From NCBI RefSeq assembly GCF_910596095.1, contig NC_056550.1:19514001-19578000 (forward strand): a DNA stretch of 64,000 nucleotides, in the 5' to 3' direction. The notes beneath the pieces are model-generated. The model did not search any database. It was not told the origin of the DNA and saw only the letters and a list, made by a program, of their open reading frames with translations. Below are positions 1 to 9,343 of the stretch, in pieces; within the stretch, counting starts at the first letter, position 1; each line of letters opens with the position of its first letter. Made by a program: the position numbers and the translations under genes. The DNA is from Thunnus maccoyii (Eukaryota; Chordata; Actinopteri; Scombriformes; Scombridae).

Positions 1-821
1 TAAAATTTTAAGTAGTTTTTAAATGGCAGGCCTTTGTGAGAACATTAGCATTAGAAACAGAACCTATTCACTTTGCCAATAAAACAAATACTCAAGGAAT
101 TTGATAAGATTAGATGCAGCTGTTTTGCGAGAAAATTACCAAATTTGACACATGAATGTGTTCCAGTACGACCTTAAAATGAAACAAACACACGCAGAAT
201 GATTCACATCCCTTGTGGCTTCAGAGCTTTGTGTCAATGAGAAACATTTGATCAGAATTTTTATCTTGTGCTGCAGGTTTTGATCAACTGCCTTTCAAAC
301 TTGTAGTTATTCTAACTTTATTATGAAAACATGAGAACAGATCTAACTGAACTTTGAGTTTTATTGATGGCTTTAAAAAAGATCTTACACCCTCAACGCA
401 GCTGCTGTTAGTAATGATCAAAACTTTCAAATGGGCAGAGGAACACAGGTAAGTAACTCCTAAAATTCACATTATTTTGCTCACAATGATGTTAGTACGG
501 TAACGCTCACCTACTGTCTCATCTGAGACAGAGTTAATAAATACCCAGCCTCATTAACATATGGGTTGTATCATCCAAATACTGTATCAAACACACATTA
601 AGTGGCAAAAGGCTGAGCTGCTCAAATGTCTGATTAGAGCTGTTTACAGCTTTGCACACACTGTTTTCCATATATTACTTTGGTGTTAATAGAAACTGTA
701 ATAGAATACTCTAATAGAAACTCTGTATATGATGTGTAAAAATATGCACTAAAGTGAGTGGGCAGCAGTGCAGTACAGTCTGAACAATGATGTGAAGCAC
801 AGCAAATAGAAATGAAGTGTT
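1..821. other. Intronic DNA of polr3k, no gene seen
   Basis: This AT-rich stretch lies downstream, on the minus strand, of polr3k exon 2, so it should belong to the second intron. I looked for the last polr3k exon, which codes for the C-terminal zinc ribbon of the family, and did not find it here. It probably lies beyond the left edge. No repeat family was recognised. Confidence 0.5.
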
Positions 822-1389
822 TTAAAGGATAAGTTCACAATTTTTTAAAGTCTAAAATAACAGTCAGGTGCCCATTTGAAAACTGAAAGAGGTTTTCCTC
901 ACTGTCATCATTCCTCCTATTCATATTGACTATTAAAAGATCCCGTTCAGATGTCCAAACAGTCATTTTGTGCATATCAAGTGGATATCTGCCACATCTA
1001 CAGTCTTTTTTTAGCATCAAATTCCCTCTTTGTGTTTCCTCGGACAGTGTTTCCCTGTAGAGCTGTGGTGGGAGTCTAGTGACAAAAAGAGGAACTTTGG
1101 CACTTAAATGACTGTAACTATGAAAGATATCTACTTGATTTGACTCATTTCGACGGCTGAAGCTTCATATTAGCTTCAGATAAACTTTTAAATACATGTT
1201 TGCAGAGGAGGAGGACTGTGGATTTTTGTCCACGTCACTTACATTGTAGGTGCATTATGAGGGGATCTACTAATGGTTAATATGAACACCAGGAATGATT
1301 GCAGCAAGAAAAACCTGTTGCAATGTTCATTTGGGCACCTGACTATTGTTTTAAGACAGACTTGGAAAAACTGTGAACCCGTCCTTTAA
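822..1389. mobile_element. MITE with long terminal inverted repeats and TTAA ends (family 1, copy 1)
   Basis: The left end reads TTAAAGGATAAGTTCACAAT. The right end, read in reverse complement, begins TTAAAGGACGGGTTCACAGT, so the two ends form inverted repeats. The similarity continues inward for roughly 130 bp through GTCAGGTGCCC and the GGAATGAT/CATATTGAC region. Both ends carry TTAA, as expected of piggyBac-like insertion, although TTAA could also be part of the repeat. There is no transposase reading frame, so it is non-autonomous. Relatives lie at 2681-3170, about 4721-4990 and 46303-47766. It sits in polr3k intron 2, very close to the donor site of exon 2. Confidence 0.75.
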
Positions 1390-1399
1390 TGTCACTCAC

Positions 1400-1694
1400 C
1401 AGGAGTAGAGTCCACGTTTTCCCAAGCTGCAGCTCCACCCAGAACATCATCCACTTCTTTTAACTTGGGATACTTCCTGTTATTTACCTGTAAAAAAAGA
1501 AGGAAAAAAAAGATTTACACTAACTGATTTATGATAAGACTTTGATGTTCATCGTATATTTAATGTGGCATAACGTGACTCACCTTTCTCGTGATGTTAT
1601 GTACATACGGACAGGTGTTGCAGGCGAATCTCATACACTTTTGTCCTTCTTCCACAATTAAAACGTTTCCGCAGGTTGGACAAAAAAGCAACAT
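1400..1694 (-). CDS. polr3k: RNA polymerase III subunit RPC10 (first two coding exons, partial)
   Basis: polr3k encodes the small TFIIS-like subunit of RNA polymerase III, a nuclear protein needed for RNA cleavage, termination and reinitiation. Exon 1 is 1694-1584: 37 codons starting MLLFCPTCGN, with zinc-ribbon cysteines 5, 8, 25 and 28 (CPTC and CNTC). It ends at AAG followed by GTGAGT. Exon 2 is 1487-1400: 88 nt, starting VNNRKYPKLKEVDDVLGG and including the AAAWENVDSTP stretch. It follows an ACAG acceptor and ends before GTGAGT. The family is about 108 residues, so 66 are present here. The C-terminal zinc-ribbon exon was not found and is probably outside the left edge. An in-frame extension upstream of the chosen ATG exists, but the family starts at MLLF. 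snrnp25 is divergently transcribed next door. Identity is certain from conserved residues; completeness is not. Confidence 0.96.
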
Positions 1695-2428
1695 GTTAGC
1701 TGAGAAATATTTATACTTAGAGCTACAAAACTGAAAGAACAAACACTGTGTTTGCTCACTATTTCTACTATCCTCTGATGTAAACACTTGAACGCATGTG
1801 TGGGGCAGCGGAAGATGAAAGCGAGTGCTACCCTTTTTACAGCTCGGTGGGAAACAAAATATAAGAAGTTGTTTATATTAATTCAACGTCCACACATCAA
1901 AATAGTAATACAGTTGAATAATGTTGAATAAAGCAAATGTTTGAGTGTTCAAGCAAATATTAAAACGGCGTTTGAATGTTCCTCCACTACGGGGAACCAT
2001 TTAGACTGTTGCTTTCCGGTATGCATTTTTCTTTCCTAGGACGGCGAAATCTTGACCCGCCCTACTCTACCTCTGAGTGGCTTACCCTGATATTCTTACC
2101 CTAATTCTAACCAATAGCACCCCTCATGCCTAAATATAACCAATCAAAGTCAACGAAGGTAACGAGTATTAGCCAATCAGAGGCAGAGTAGGGCGGGTCA
2201 TGACTTGGCCATCCTAGGAAAATAAAATTTGCTTCCGGTATATGCTTTTGTGCACGCTGTTTGTTTACTTCATGGCTCCTTGCTGTAAAATAGTTCATAG
2301 TTAAAAATCTTATGTGTTGTATTTGTTAAATGTTAGTCTCACTAAATGTTAAAGTCTCTTCACTACTTAGCTTCCGTCAGATAGCGAACAAACCGCGGCT
2401 GTTGTGTGTTGAGTGATTTTAGCGCCTG
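1695..2428. promoter_or_regulatory. Shared upstream region of polr3k and snrnp25 (probable bidirectional promoter)
   Basis: The start codons of polr3k (minus) and snrnp25 (plus) are 734 bp apart and face away from each other, with no other gene between. Visible motifs are two ETS-like CCGGA(A/T) sites in reverse sense (CTTTCCGGT near 2011 and CTTCCGGTATA near 2231). CCAAT boxes lie near 2110, 2140 and 2172. No clear TATA box was seen, as is usual for housekeeping genes. The CCAAT boxes lie inside a 190-bp MITE and the two ETS-like sites flank it. Promoter function is inferred from the gene layout. Confidence 0.6.
2032..2221. mobile_element. 190-bp MITE with about 57-bp terminal inverted repeats, in the polr3k/snrnp25 promoter
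   Basis: The left arm starts TTTCCTAGGACGGCGAA and runs through TGACCCGCCCTACTCT and CCTCTGAGTGGCT. The right arm in reverse complement reads TTTCCTAGGATGGCCAA, then TGACCCGCCCTACTCT and CCTCTGATTGGCT. The arms are roughly 57 bp and differ at a handful of positions. The middle (about 2089-2164) holds two CCAAT motifs. No coding capacity. Just outside the arms are two similar stretches, GCTTTCCGGTATGCATTTTT and GCTTCCGGTATATGCTTTT, which may be a long target duplication or chance duplication of promoter sites. Confidence 0.8.
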
Positions 2429-5400
2429 ATGATGATGGAGGAGCAGAGTCAGGAGACAGCAGGAGGAGGACACACTGTGAAGGATGACGAGGTGGAGAGG
2501 GAGAACCTGATAGCTCCAGATGCAGAGGAAGGGGAGGAGGAGGAGGATGAGGAGGCTCTTCCTCACTCAGAGATTCTGGATATTTTCGAGGAGGGACTTG
2601 CTCGCCTTGTGCAAGACCCTTTACTCTGTGATCTGCCAATTCAGGTGTTGTGTCCATCATATAGGCTACACTATATGTCTTCAAAGGATAGGTTCACAAT
2701 ATTTACAAGTCTGTCTTAAAAGCAACAGTCAGGCTATCAAAAGAGTCCCTTAATTCATGCATCTAAAAGTATATTCGAAGCTTATGTGAGGCTTCAGCAA
2801 TGGATATTTACAGTATTTTTAGTATCAAATTCCCTCTTTGTGTTTCCCTGTTGAGCTGGGGTAGAAGTATAGTGTCAAAAAGAAGGACTTTGGCACTGAA
2901 AAGACTGTAATGTTGAAAGATATTTACTTGATTTGACTTATTTGGAAGACTGAAGCTTCATATTAGCTTCAGATAAACTTTTAAATACATTTTTCCAGGG
3001 GTTGTGGATTTTGTCCCCCATCACTTACATTGTGTATTACGAAGGGATCTTCTAATGATCAGTATGAATAGGAAGAGTGATTACAGGAAGAAAAACCTGT
3101 TTCAATGTTCATTTGGGCACCTGACTGTTTTTTTAAGACAGACTTTAAAAATGGTGAAACTGTCCTTTAAACCTTGAATTAAAGCATATTTATTTCTGGT
3201 CTGTAGGGCTGCAACTGATGGTTATTTTCATTATTAATCTGCCAGTTCCCAGTAAATCGGTTAATTGTTTCATCTATAAAATGTCAAAAAAAAAAAAAAA
3301 ATCACTTTCTTTGTCAGACTCTAAAACTCCCAAATATTCAGTTTATTATGACATAAAAAACTGAGAAGCCAAAAGTGAAAAATGACAGAAAACAATGAAT
3401 TGTTTATTAAAATGGTTGATTGTTTTTCAACAATCTACCAATCTAGAGCTGCTACTATCAGTCAATTAATCAATTAATTGATTGACAGAAAATTAATCAG
3501 CAACTATTTTGATAATCAAATAATAATTTAGTCATTTTTAGGCCTGCAACTAACCATTAATTCATTATTGTTGTTTAGACTAAAAACTTTCACAAAATTG
3601 TGAAAATGTCGATCACTGTTTCCTAAAGTGATGCAGACTAAGATTTCTTGTTTTGTCCCGACCAACAGTCCACAACCCAAAGGTATTCTGTTAAACTAGA
3701 AATTATTCACTTTTATTAAGCTGGAACCACAGACGTTTAGTATTTTTTTTCTTTAAAAAATGATCAATTGATTATCAAAATAGTTGGCAATTAATTATCT
3801 GTCGATTGACTAATCAATTAATCGACTCTGTTGCAGCTCAAGTCGTTTTTTAAGCAAAAAGTTGCTGGTTTTAGCTTCTCAAATGTGACAATTTAAGGCT
3901 TTTCTGTGTCAGACATGACAGTAAACTGAATCTCTTTGGACTTTGAACTGTTGGTCAGACAAAACAAGACCTCACCATGACCTCTAAGAAATGATAACAG
4001 GCATTTTTCACAATTTTCTGGCATTTTATAGACAAAACACTGAATTGATACAATAATCAGCAGATTAATCGCTAATGAAAATGATCGTTCGTAGACTAAT
4101 CAATAAATAATTTCAGTTGTACTGATCTGGAAAGTCTCACACTTGTTTACACCATGTTTGCACAGTTCACAGTGCATGTCAGAGCAAAAACAAACCACAA
4201 AGCCAAGTGAACTCTGCAGACCTCTGAGGTGGGACTTTGTTTATGTACAGATCTGGAAGGGCATCCAGCTTGCAAAAGCATTGAAAGTTGCTCACAAGGT
4301 TGAAAAGCTGAATCACCAAGACTCTTCCTTTTTAAAAAAAGATCTTTATTGAAATTCAGAAACAAATAACAATTACATATAAAGTACATAAAGTGTGACC
4401 AGTGCCAAAGTGCAAAACATCCATAGAGTGCATATAGAGTCCAGTATGTTCCAGAGGAGGCGCTGAGATTTATCCAGACTTTTCCTCCTCCGCAGGTCAG
4501 CAAGTATCTGTTTGGTTGCAGTGTTGACTACAGTCTGTTGTATTATCATTGCACATCTTGTTTTCCACAGTTTTAAACATACAAAACATATAATTATATG
4601 TATCAGTTCTGTATGTTTGGATGACAGTTTATCTTCTATAATACAATACATGAGGTAGTGAGCACTATTAAACCAGCATCACTTGTGAAAATGTCTCTTT
4701 CTATGATAGATTTGTAATTGTTAGTCTGTTTTAAAACAATAGTCAAGAGCCTGTATATGCATTGAAACAGTACAGAGGGAATTCTGTACTAAAAGGACAG
4801 AAACATTGGTAGATACCCACATGATTCGATTAATATACATTAATTTAAGATAAACTGTTTTTGCACTTAGCAATGATTGTGCATTTTATTCCCCATCTCT
4901 TCCATTGGTGGCATGTTAGGAAGGGATCTTTTAATAGCCAGTAAACAGGAAAACTGTTTTCAGTCTCCAGAAGTAGGAACAAATTCTTTTGTGAAAAGTT
5001 ATTTATGAAGATCACTCATTAGAAGTAGCTTTATCCAATCTAATACTTCGTTTTATTTACAACCGCATGACTGAGCTTCATTCTTTATTGATCTCAGAGC
5101 GTTGAGGGGGATGTGTTTTGAAGAGAGAGAGAGGTTTTGTCACGATCAAAACTGATAGATTGATGAAGTCCTGTAAATGTTCCTGAAACCTGATCCTCTT
5201 CATCTGTAGGTGACTCTGGAGGAGGTCAATTCTCAGATTGCTTTGGAGTACGGCCAGGCGATGACCGTGAGGGTTTTAAAGGCAGATGGTGAAATAATGC
5301 GTAAGTGTTGACAGATGTTTTGTTTTCACATTCTGGAGAATCTCTGTATTGCTTGTATTTGTATTGTTATTATAAATTATTCATTGTTCTTATTTTCTAT

Positions 5401-5867
5401 TAACTGTTATTTGAAAAGCCATAGTCGTGGTGCAAAACGCTACGGTCCTCGATCTGAAGAAGGCCATCCGCAGATTCATGGAGCTGAAACAACAACGTGA
5501 AGGTGGAGTGAAACACATCAGCTGGTAAACACACGCACACACACACATAAATGTAACAAAATGAGGATTTAATTTTTTTTTAAAAATGACCAAACATATC
5601 ACTTGTTACATCCTTTTCTTTTTAGGAGATATGTTTGGAGAACTTATAGTTTAGTATTTCAAGGGGAAAAGCTTGAAGATGACAAGATGAGGCTTAAAGA
5701 GTAAGTGAATAACAAACACTTCCTTTAACAGGTGTTATGTTCTCATCAGCGTGGTTTGACTCTTTTTTTCTCCTCTCTATTTCTTTGTGTATTTTTTTTG
5801 TATCTTCAGCTACGGGATCAGGAACAGAGATGAAGTAACGTTCATGAAGAGACTCAGGAAAAAGTGA
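2429..5867 (+). CDS. snrnp25: U11/U12 small nuclear ribonucleoprotein 25 kDa protein
   Basis: This is a component of the U11 particle of the minor (U12-type) spliceosome, with a ubiquitin-like fold, acting in the nucleus. Five coding exons agree in phase: 2429-2644, 5210-5300, 5419-5524, 5626-5700 and 5810-5867 (stop TGA), giving 181 residues. Recognisable blocks are LVQDPLLCDLPIQ (about residues 60-72), VTLEEVNSQIALEYGQAMTV at the start of exon 2, VLDLKKAI, HISW at the exon 3/4 join, WRTYSLVFQGEKL and the end DYGIRNRDEVTF...LRKK. All introns are GT-AG. The mammalian protein is near 130 residues and starts close to residue 51 here. The first 50 residues, with an acidic run at about 31-43, are therefore an N-terminal extension, unless translation begins further in. 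Intron 1 (2.6 kb) is packed with MITEs. Confidence 0.95.
2681..3170. mobile_element. TTAA-type MITE, family 1, copy 2, in snrnp25 intron 1
   Basis: It starts TCAAAGGATAGGTTCACAAT, continues with CAAGTCTGTCTTAAAAGCAACAGTCAGG, and ends with the reverse complement of the same end (GACAGACTT ... GTGAAACTGTCCTTTAA). The inner part, with GAAGCTTCATATTAGCTTCA and GGATTTTGTCCCCCATCACT, matches copy 1 closely. It begins only about 36 bp after the exon 1 donor site. No coding capacity. Confidence 0.75.
3207..3445. mobile_element. hAT-type MITE fragment (GGGCTGCAACT family)
   Basis: It begins TAGGGCTGCAACTGATGGTT and includes ATTAATCTGCC, CTATAAAATGTC and CCAAATATTCAGTTTATTATG, the hallmarks of a very common fish non-autonomous hAT element with GATTAATC-rich ends. 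A poly-A run at about 3287-3301 interrupts it. Its orientation is opposite to that of the neighbouring copy at 3446-4120. Confidence 0.65.
3446..4120. mobile_element. hAT-type MITE, split by a nested younger element
   Basis: The left part (about 3446-3538) starts AGAGCTGCTACTATCAGTCA and ends at AATTTAGTCATTTT. The right part resumes at 3841 with AGTCGTTTTTTAAGCAAAAA and runs through GGACTTTGAACTGTTGGTCA, CATTTTATAGAC and GATTAATCGCTAATGAAAAT to about 4120. Removing 3539-3840 and one target-site copy leaves a continuous element of the same family as 3207-3445. No coding capacity. Confidence 0.65.
3539..3840. mobile_element. Nested hAT-type MITE with target-site duplication
   Basis: The ends are TAGGCCTGCAACTAACC and, in reverse complement, TGAGCTGCAACAGAGTCGATT, so CTGCAAC is shared near both tips. 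It is flanked by AGTCATTTT (3530-3538) and AGTCGTTTT (3841-3849), a probable 8-9 bp target-site duplication with one mismatch, as expected for hAT insertion. The interior contains TGAAAATGTCGATCACTGTTT and GGTATTCTGTTAAACTAG, which belong to a common fish MITE. Confidence 0.65.
4330..4640 (-). repeat. Possible retroelement 3' end or processed-transcript remnant (minus strand)
   Basis: Read on the minus strand, this ends in GAATTTCAATAAAGATCTT followed by a T-rich run and a few A residues, which resembles a polyadenylated 3' end with an AATAAA signal. No conserved protein is recognisable in it. It could be a retroelement tail or chance. Confidence 0.25.
4721..4990. mobile_element. Diverged copy of the TTAA MITE (family 1)
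   Basis: It contains GTCTGTTTTAAAACAATAGTCA, TAAGATAAACTG, GATTGTGCATTTTATTCCCCATCTCTTCCATT, GGAAGGGATCTTTTAATAGCCAGTAAACAGG and CTGTTTTCAGTCTCC. These line up in order with copies 1 and 2 but with many substitutions and deletions. The ends are decayed. Confidence 0.5.
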
Positions 5868-6163
5868 GATGTCACAAGAAACACTGTCATGTCAGGAAAA
5901 ACAACAAGAACTACAGCCACCTGCCTCTCAGATGTGGAAATATTCATGACAGTGTGACTTGTTTACAGTTGATTATATGTTTCAGTATTCATGTAAAGAT
6001 TATAACTTTTTCTTGTTTTGCTTTTATAATGAAGATGCTCCAGTTCCAGTCCTCTCACTGATCAATGTGCTGCTTCTAAAAGAGGCTATTTGTAAATAGT
6101 ACATCTGGAATACTGGATGTTTACTCCCAGTGTGTGGTGGTTTTGTACAGTTTTCCCGCAAAA

Positions 6164-6169
6164 ATTAAA
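6164..6169 (+). other. Possible snrnp25 polyadenylation signal (ATTAAA)
   Basis: An ATTAAA hexamer lies about 300 bp after the snrnp25 stop codon, followed by a GT-rich stretch (TTTTCATGTGTTTGTGTTTT). No AATAAA was seen between the stop and this point. The intervening sequence is then the 3' UTR. Confidence 0.35.
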
Positions 6170-7641
6170 ATATTTTTCGGTATTTTCATGTGTTTGTGTT
6201 TTACTCGCATTTCAACAAGAGCAGTCTATGTCATTTTTCCTGAGAGGGCAGTCATCACACCCTGGTGATTTGAATATTTCCTGATAGAGGTGAACAATAC
6301 TTGCCCTTGATGACAGAGTTCGAATGACAGTCATACAGGACACACTGGGAGCAGCTGAGCCAATTAGGTAATAAATATCTTTTCTCTTTAATAAGGTTTA
6401 AAATAGACGAGATGTTTGAGTAATATGTTTTCATCTGTTTTTAAAATTATGACCACTAGACTTGAGATTTGTATTTGGTACTATTGCTGTTAAACAGACA
6501 GAAAATCAAACCAGAATTGGATTTTTAATCGTTGTTTTAATGAATTATATATCTTAATTGTTTATTTGAAGTATAAGCAGTGTTTGGTATTTGTTACACA
6601 ATGTTTATTTAGTTTTATCAGGGGATTAAATATGAATTTAATCGAGGACAGTGAGAGAGGAACTTTTCTTGTTTGTCTAATGTAAATTTGCATTTATCGC
6701 TGACAGTTTGGCGATGTACAAAAGACTGATGACCACCGCTCACTGTTTTATTAAGTCTTCTGTTGTGTTTAATTAGACTGTAATTTCATAATTTTAAAGA
6801 CAGCACAGCAGGCATCACAACAATAAGCCTTTTTAAAAAAAAATATATAATCCTTTTTTGCCTTCCATTTGTTCTTGAGTCCTGTCGCTGGTTCATATTT
6901 CAGACCGGAGGGAAATATGCGAAAAGTATCTGAAAACATATCTGCCCATTAAGCATTAAAAGGTTAGAAATCTGACATGATGAAGTCTGTTGGAGGGTTC
7001 TATAACCTATAAATCCACTGTACAGTATTTTGGCCATTTCAAGAGATTGATGTTAAAGAGTCTGGTACTGATATTTTGAAGTCCCCTTCCACTCAAACAT
7101 GTTTTGTTTTTCTTACTTCAGCTGGATGTTTGACCTTCACTGTGCAGACGGATGTATAATCTGAGTTTAAGACGTGTACGTACAATCATGATTTTGTAAC
7201 ATCACAACCAGTTAATCATTGTCCAATGTGCAACTTATGCAAGTGTAAGGTCTTATGCAAGTGTGTTTCTCACTAGCCTGAGAAAAATGTGCATATTCAT
7301 AAATTCTGGATTTTTCAATGAGCAAAATGTTATTCCAAGTAGAGTGTTTTTATATGTCCCAAAACATGTGTTGAGAGGATCTTTAAGATATAATGGAAGG
7401 ACAGTTGTTCCACCATAGATATATCAAAATATCTTTGGTTGTAACATCTACTCTTCTCACTACAAAACCTGGAGAGTCACCCGCCATTAAGCTACTTCCA
7501 TTCAACAGTGTGCTACCTACACCTCTGCTCTAATTTACAGCACAGAGATATTTGCAAATCAAATAAGCATAAACATGCTGTATAGACAAAATTAATACAT
7601 TATTGGTGCTTGGAACATGATCTTTCTTTTCAGCATCCACC
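6170..7641. other. Intergenic DNA and probable 5' region of the LITAF-domain gene
   Basis: AT-rich DNA without recognisable protein. An AG directly before CATCCACCATG (7632-7633, after a T-rich tract) looks like a splice acceptor, so the LITAF gene probably has a non-coding first exon upstream in this stretch. A possible donor lies near 6369 (CCAATTAG followed by GTAATA), but I cannot confirm it. Confidence 0.35.
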
Positions 7642-9343
7642 ATGACCTCTTCAGACAGTGAAATGAATAGGATTTCAACAGAAATGAAACATCTGTCCCT
7701 CAAGAGGCAACAACTTCTGGAAAGGAGAAAGATCCTGTGCATATTTCAGGAGTTGAGGAGTCGTGCTGAATTTGGACAAACTGGTAACATATTAAAGAGA
7801 ACATTGAAGAAATATCTATTTGCAACAGCACAATTATATAAGTAATAACAAAGTCAATTCTTAGTACCTCTGTGTATAAACCCTGTGGGTATTTTTTTTT
7901 TATTTTTCTTCCAGAAGAAGCAGCCTCAAATCAGCATGAGATTGATGGCATTGATAACACACTGAAACAAATAATTGATACGATAGCTGACCTCCAAAAA
8001 AGCTATGACAACATTCTCAAAGCTAAAGAACAGAAGAGCAATACCAAGAAAGGCATGTTTTTAATCCACCACAGCAAATGATTACTGAGTCACGCTTCAG
8101 CCTTGTTCTAATCACCTTTTGTCTTCTTCGTTAGGGGTTAGTTTTGCCCAAAGTGAGAAGGATGAGAAAGTTGAGCTTGAGTTTAACGCTCCTGGGTCCA
8201 ATATTTTCTATGTTGTGGCTCCTCCTTCTGTCCCAGGTAGGTCAGTGGTCTATAAAGGCTCATTTTACCTGTTCAGGTTGGTGCTTTTGTCTTCAAATAG
8301 CAAGATCTGTACTCCAGAATGTGAATAAAAAGCTCCTCACAGATAGTACAAGCTTTAAATCAGGCTTTCATCCATTAAGACTTATTTTGAGCTTCATCAC
8401 TGCAACCTTTTTGCACCGATCGAACTCAAAAAGCTCCCAATTTATTTGCTGGGGTGCAGGTCATATGCTACTTGACATTTACTAGACTTTTCTAGTATTT
8501 TCCTATGCAGTTATGTTTTACTTCATGCACCTGCAACCTTGTGGCATTTATATAAAGTGCAATTTAAAACCGAGCATCTTGGCACTCTCGATGGCTTCTC
8601 TTCATCCGCTGTGGATTGCACCTCATTTGTACGTTCCTTTGGACAAAAGCATTTGCCAGATAAATAGTGTAAATGTAACTGGCAACCATTTGACCGACAT
8701 TATTTTAGCTGATTCTTTCAAAGTCAACAAAGGGTTTAGTATCATTTATGTTGCCAACACTGGCAGCTACTAAAGCGTACTCGCTATATTCTCCAGTAGA
8801 TGTCTTTTTAGAATTTATTTTCTGTATTGTCAAGGATTTGGACAACACTATTCTGCAAGGTTTGGAGAAATAATAAATGAGAAATGACATATTTTAACGT
8901 GAAAACTAGCTAACTAACTTGTCTTCTCTTCACAGCCCCTGAAGTGATTCTTGATGTGGAAAACCTTCCACCATGTCCGTGCAAAACACAGTGCCCAGAG
9001 TGTCGGCAGTTCATCACCACGGAGATTGTCCACTCGATCAGTAGTGTCACCTGGTTGGTGTGTTTCATGACAGCTTTGATTGGGTATGAAACCCTCCTCT
9101 ACGTCCTGTTGTATTATTTGCATGAGAATATAATTAGACTTTGTTGGGTCTGTTGCAGCCAGCATTACATTTACTACCTTATACTTCCAGGTATGTTAAT
9201 TTTATGTTGTTCCTGTTCCTCTTTTTTTTTGCAGCTGCGTGGCCGGTTGTTGCCTCATTCCCTTCTGCCTCAAAAGGTTCAAATCAATCACGCACAAATG
9301 TCCTAACTGTCGGTCGTCAATCACAACCATTAAAAAGCTCTGA
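7642..9343 (+). CDS. LITAF-domain protein (LITAF/CDIP1-like)
   Basis: LITAF-domain proteins are small monotopic membrane proteins of endosomes, lysosomes or plasma membrane. The domain binds zinc through two CxxC motifs around an amphipathic membrane-inserting helix. The coding exons are 7642-7783, 7915-8052, 8135-8236, 8936-9083 and 9235-9343 (stop TGA), 212 residues with consistent phases. The start has a good context (CCACCATGA). Residues 1-93 are charged and helix-rich (likely coiled coil). Residues 94-140 form a linker. The LITAF domain spans about 141-212, with CPEC at 147-150, a hydrophobic stretch at about 157-190 containing CVAGCCLIPFC, and HKCPNC at 197-202. The PPxY and PSAP motifs of LITAF itself are not seen. 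The N-terminal part differs from classical LITAF, so the exact orthologue is unclear. The second intron appears to start with GC. Confidence 0.88.

Noticed and set aside
4147..4503. 118-residue minus-strand open frame
   Set aside because: Lies in repeat-like intron DNA of snrnp25 and resembles no known protein.
6310..6330. GTTCGAAT, as in a tRNA T-loop
   Set aside because: No matching stems or A box in the surrounding bases, so it is not a tRNA gene.
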